NCBI RefSeq assembly: GCF_013359945.1
Contig: NZ_JABWCS010000219.1
Coordinates: 248,001 to 312,000, forward strand
DNA: 64,000 bases
Source: Paenibacillus agri
Lineage (GTDB): Bacteria > Bacillota > Bacilli > Paenibacillales > Paenibacillaceae
Direction: 5' to 3'
Shown here: positions 62,503 to 64,000 of the stretch, in pieces
How positions within the stretch are numbered: position 1 is the first letter of the stretch
How the letters are laid out: each line of letters opens with the position of its first letter
The notes under the pieces: generated by a model
The model's database searches: none
Seen by the model: only the letters and a program-made list of their open reading frames with translations
What the model was told of the DNA's origin: nothing
Made by a program: the position numbers and the translations under genes

Positions 62503-63006
62503 ATAAAAATCCATATTATCGGCGGTTCAGGAAGCGGGAAATCCTATATAGCCTCGCTATTAAGTCAAAAGCTCCATATTCCGCACTATGATTTGGACGA
62601 TTTGTTTTGGGATAACGAATCCGCAGATTATGGGGTAAAAGCTTCAGAGGTTGAACGAGATCACAGGCTAAGAGAAATTGTCAGCCAAGACTCATGGATT
62701 ATTGAGGGCGTATACAGATCATGGGTAGAGCCAAGTTTGTCCGCTGCAGACCAGATCGTTGTTCTGATGCCTCCCTTGTCTGTTCAAGAATCGAGAATTT
62801 GGAAGAGATATGAGGAGCGGATTTTTGGGAGTGTTCCTGGTAAGAAACGCGAGACGCTAGAGGATGTTCAGAGGCTTATAACGTGGAACAGAGAATACAA
62901 TCTGAAGAAGCTACCTCACTTTATTGCCCAGTGTAATTATAAGGACAAGATCATTCACGTGAATGATAATCTAGAATTAATCGAGCAGTTCTGTAAAAGA
63001 GAGTAG
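62503..63006 (+). CDS. FlaR-like P-loop kinase (DNA topology modulation protein type) with non-standard start
   Basis: The frame encodes KIHIIGGSGSGKSYIASLL, IPHYDLDDLFW, IIEGVYRSW and TLEDVQRLITW, the FlaR/adenylate-kinase-like P-loop family of about 165 residues. The first ATG (62593) would remove the Walker A. The proper start should be the codon before KIHII, which here is ATA 62503, with AGGGG 8 bases upstream; ATT 62497 is also possible. So either a rare start is used or the start codon is mutated and the gene is silent. Confidence 0.72.
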   Translation: MKIHIIGGSGSGKSYIASLLSQKLHIPHYDLDDLFWDNESADYGVKASEVERDHRLREIVSQDSWIIEGVYRSWVEPSLSAADQIVVLMPPLSVQESRIWKRYEERIFGSVPGKKRETLEDVQRLITWNREYNLKKLPHFIAQCNYKDKIIHVNDNLELIEQFCKRE

Positions 63007-63304
63007 GGCAGTACTCCAAAGTGAAGGTTGCAAAATAACCTGTTCCACTGACTCTGAGATACCTTTAAGGGGGACTGTACCTAGAGGGGCTATTCGAAAA
63101 GTTAACGGCCCTTTCAAGTGGATAGGATGAAACAAAAATCCATGAAACGGCATTGATCTTAAACGGAGAGCTCTCCTTACGGTACAGGTGCAACACCAGT
63201 AACGGCAAAGAGGGCTTTTTCATGCTATTTAGAACACATTAAAAAAACAAAACATAGCCAAGCGAAAAGAGAGCTTATATAAGAAGGAAGGATCGAAGTG
63301 TAAT
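63007..63304. other. intergenic region with possible IS-end relic
   Basis: No gene is seen. GGGGCTATTCGAAAAGT near 63088-63104 matches the IS1182-like terminal repeat at 29325 in about 13 of 17 positions. The self-complementary GGAGAGCTCTCC lies near 63165-63176. Both may be relics of an inserted element, but evidence is weak. Confidence 0.35.
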
Positions 63305-63486
63305 TAACGGCATTTTCGTACCTTAAATCCTCTGCAGCTAGGGGTTATTGGAGATTAGGTGCAATATTGTACCTTAAATCTTCCAGCCCCCGTCCAGCGT
63401 GCTTTTTCGGAAAATAAGATACAATAATGCCCTTATTTGACTAAATTGACTATAATAATGAAAAATAAGGTACAAAAATGCTCTTA
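63305..63486. repeat. four-motif intergenic element, type B, second copy
   Basis: Four 22-bp units lie at 63305-63326 and 63356-63377 (direct) and 63414-63435 and 63465-63486 (inverted). Starts are 51, 58 and 51 bases apart. The motif is that of 55312-55495, in the same orientation. Confidence 0.85.
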
Positions 63487-63722
63487 GTTGGAGAGGTGGC
63501 CCCTCTTTTTCACTCTTAAGACGATTGGTGAAGGGGAATATACCGCTTCTAGTAGTTGAAATCCGACGACAATCTATGTTCCGGTGCTAGCTTTCCTATG
63601 GAAAGCTTTCAAGCGAGCGTTTTGTGCCTACAAGTCCAACCTTACCCGTTCACTCATCTTCGGTTTTTGTTAATTTCTTTTGTTCGTCTTATATAGTTAA
63701 AAATATGTTGCGGTGCGTGATT
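63487..63722. other. intergenic region between two repeat elements
   Basis: No gene or strong hairpin is recognised between the type B and type D elements. Confidence 0.4.
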
Positions 63723-63907
63723 TAGCTGGAAAATATACCGTTAACGCTGTCTCTTTAAGTGTTTTTCTCGGATTAAAGGGAATTTTTCCAGTTAATCCTT
63801 CCATTTCGGTGAAAATAGAGTCCAAACCAAGTGAATAACAGGAGTTTTTCCAGTTATTTTTGCGAAATGTGCGATTTCTGAACAATTAACGGTAGTATTT
63901 CCAGTTA
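63723..63907. repeat. four-motif intergenic element, type D
   Basis: Four 22-bp units based on TTAACGGTAG then TTTTTCCAGTTA lie at 63723-63744 (inverted), 63773-63794, 63835-63856 and 63886-63907 (direct). Starts are 50, 62 and 51 bases apart. The second unit is in the opposite orientation to that expected from the other three elements. Confidence 0.8.
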
Positions 63908-63970
63908 TTCAGTGACTATAGGATTTCCACTTGGCCTTTAATTGCTTCTACACGCCTGAAGGCCGGGCGG

Positions 63971-64000
63971 TTATCGCTTGCTCATCATTTGTTCAAGAGT
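63971..64000 (-). CDS. possible C-terminal end of a leftward gene (cut by window edge)
   Basis: Reading leftward from the edge, TLEQMMSKR is followed by TAA at 63973-63971, and the sequence then becomes non-coding in character. Nine codons are too few to name a family. Confidence 0.25.
   Translation of the reverse strand, partial: TLEQMMSKR

Noticed and set aside
63697..63885. Minus-strand 62-codon frame near the window end
   Set aside because: It runs through the type D repeat element and has no ribosome site or family likeness.

Overview
The window reads as Gram-positive, low-to-mid GC Firmicutes DNA, most likely Paenibacillaceae. The grounds are strong AGGAGG-type ribosome binding sites with frequent TTG and GTG starts, two very large secreted proteins ending in three S-layer homology (SLH) domains, many AraC/TetR/HxlR regulators, CBM X2-like modules, and a HelD-type helicase. 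No rRNA, tRNA or CRISPR array was seen. This placement is an inference from gene content.

Layout: 0-7 kb holds the start of a GNAT gene and a 2040-residue surface protein built of a YCF48/BNR-like propeller, eight near-identical 94-residue X2 modules, two fibronectin III domains and three SLH domains. 6.8-13 kb holds a winged-helix regulator with an MFS exporter, a TatD hydrolase, a membrane-anchored alpha/beta hydrolase and a LytTR/DUF3021 pair. 13-20 kb is HelD followed by a decay zone: remnants of a GntR regulator, a YceI protein, a DUF4303-like protein, a VOC/PhnB protein and an ABC-2 permease, interspersed with intact pentapeptide-repeat, SUKH and FlxA-like genes. 20-29 kb has a DoxX/HxlR divergent pair, three small-molecule enzymes (methyltransferases, phosphotransferase), acetyltransferases, and a TetR regulator with palindromic operators facing a double-frameshifted MFS gene. 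29-32 kb has a cytosolic-looking S8 peptidase abutting an IS1182-type remnant, then an alpha/beta hydrolase. 32-40 kb has a LysE exporter with its AraC regulator and a complete peptide-antibiotic-type module (response regulator, histidine kinase, VanZ-like protein, ABC ATPase, large FtsX permease). 40-43 kb is an SLH-anchored amidase. 43.6-54.5 kb is a mixture of intact genes (SDR, AraC, MATE, DinB, GNAT, aminoglycoside nucleotidyltransferase) and broken ones (HAD, DUF3888, CHAP, MerR, RCC1, CD3324/ParB-like, AraC/GyrI). 54.6-63 kb has a histidine phosphatase, a methyltransferase, an amino-acid ABC importer with an M24 peptidase, a TetR gene, and an oxidoreductase/HxlR pair with a FlaR-like kinase.

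Two features stand out. First, four intergenic elements (21474-21656, 55312-55495, 63305-63486, 63723-63907) are each 182-185 bp long and each carry four copies of a 22-24 bp motif at nearly the same offsets (about 0, 51, 110, 161), although three different motif sequences are used. Spacers are conserved in length but, where compared, not in sequence. This looks like a family of modular repeats and is the best candidate here for something undescribed. Second, about eighteen genes are frameshifted, nonsense-mutated, internally deleted or truncated, many by clean internal deletions that sequencing error does not explain. This is unusually dense decay of accessory genes.
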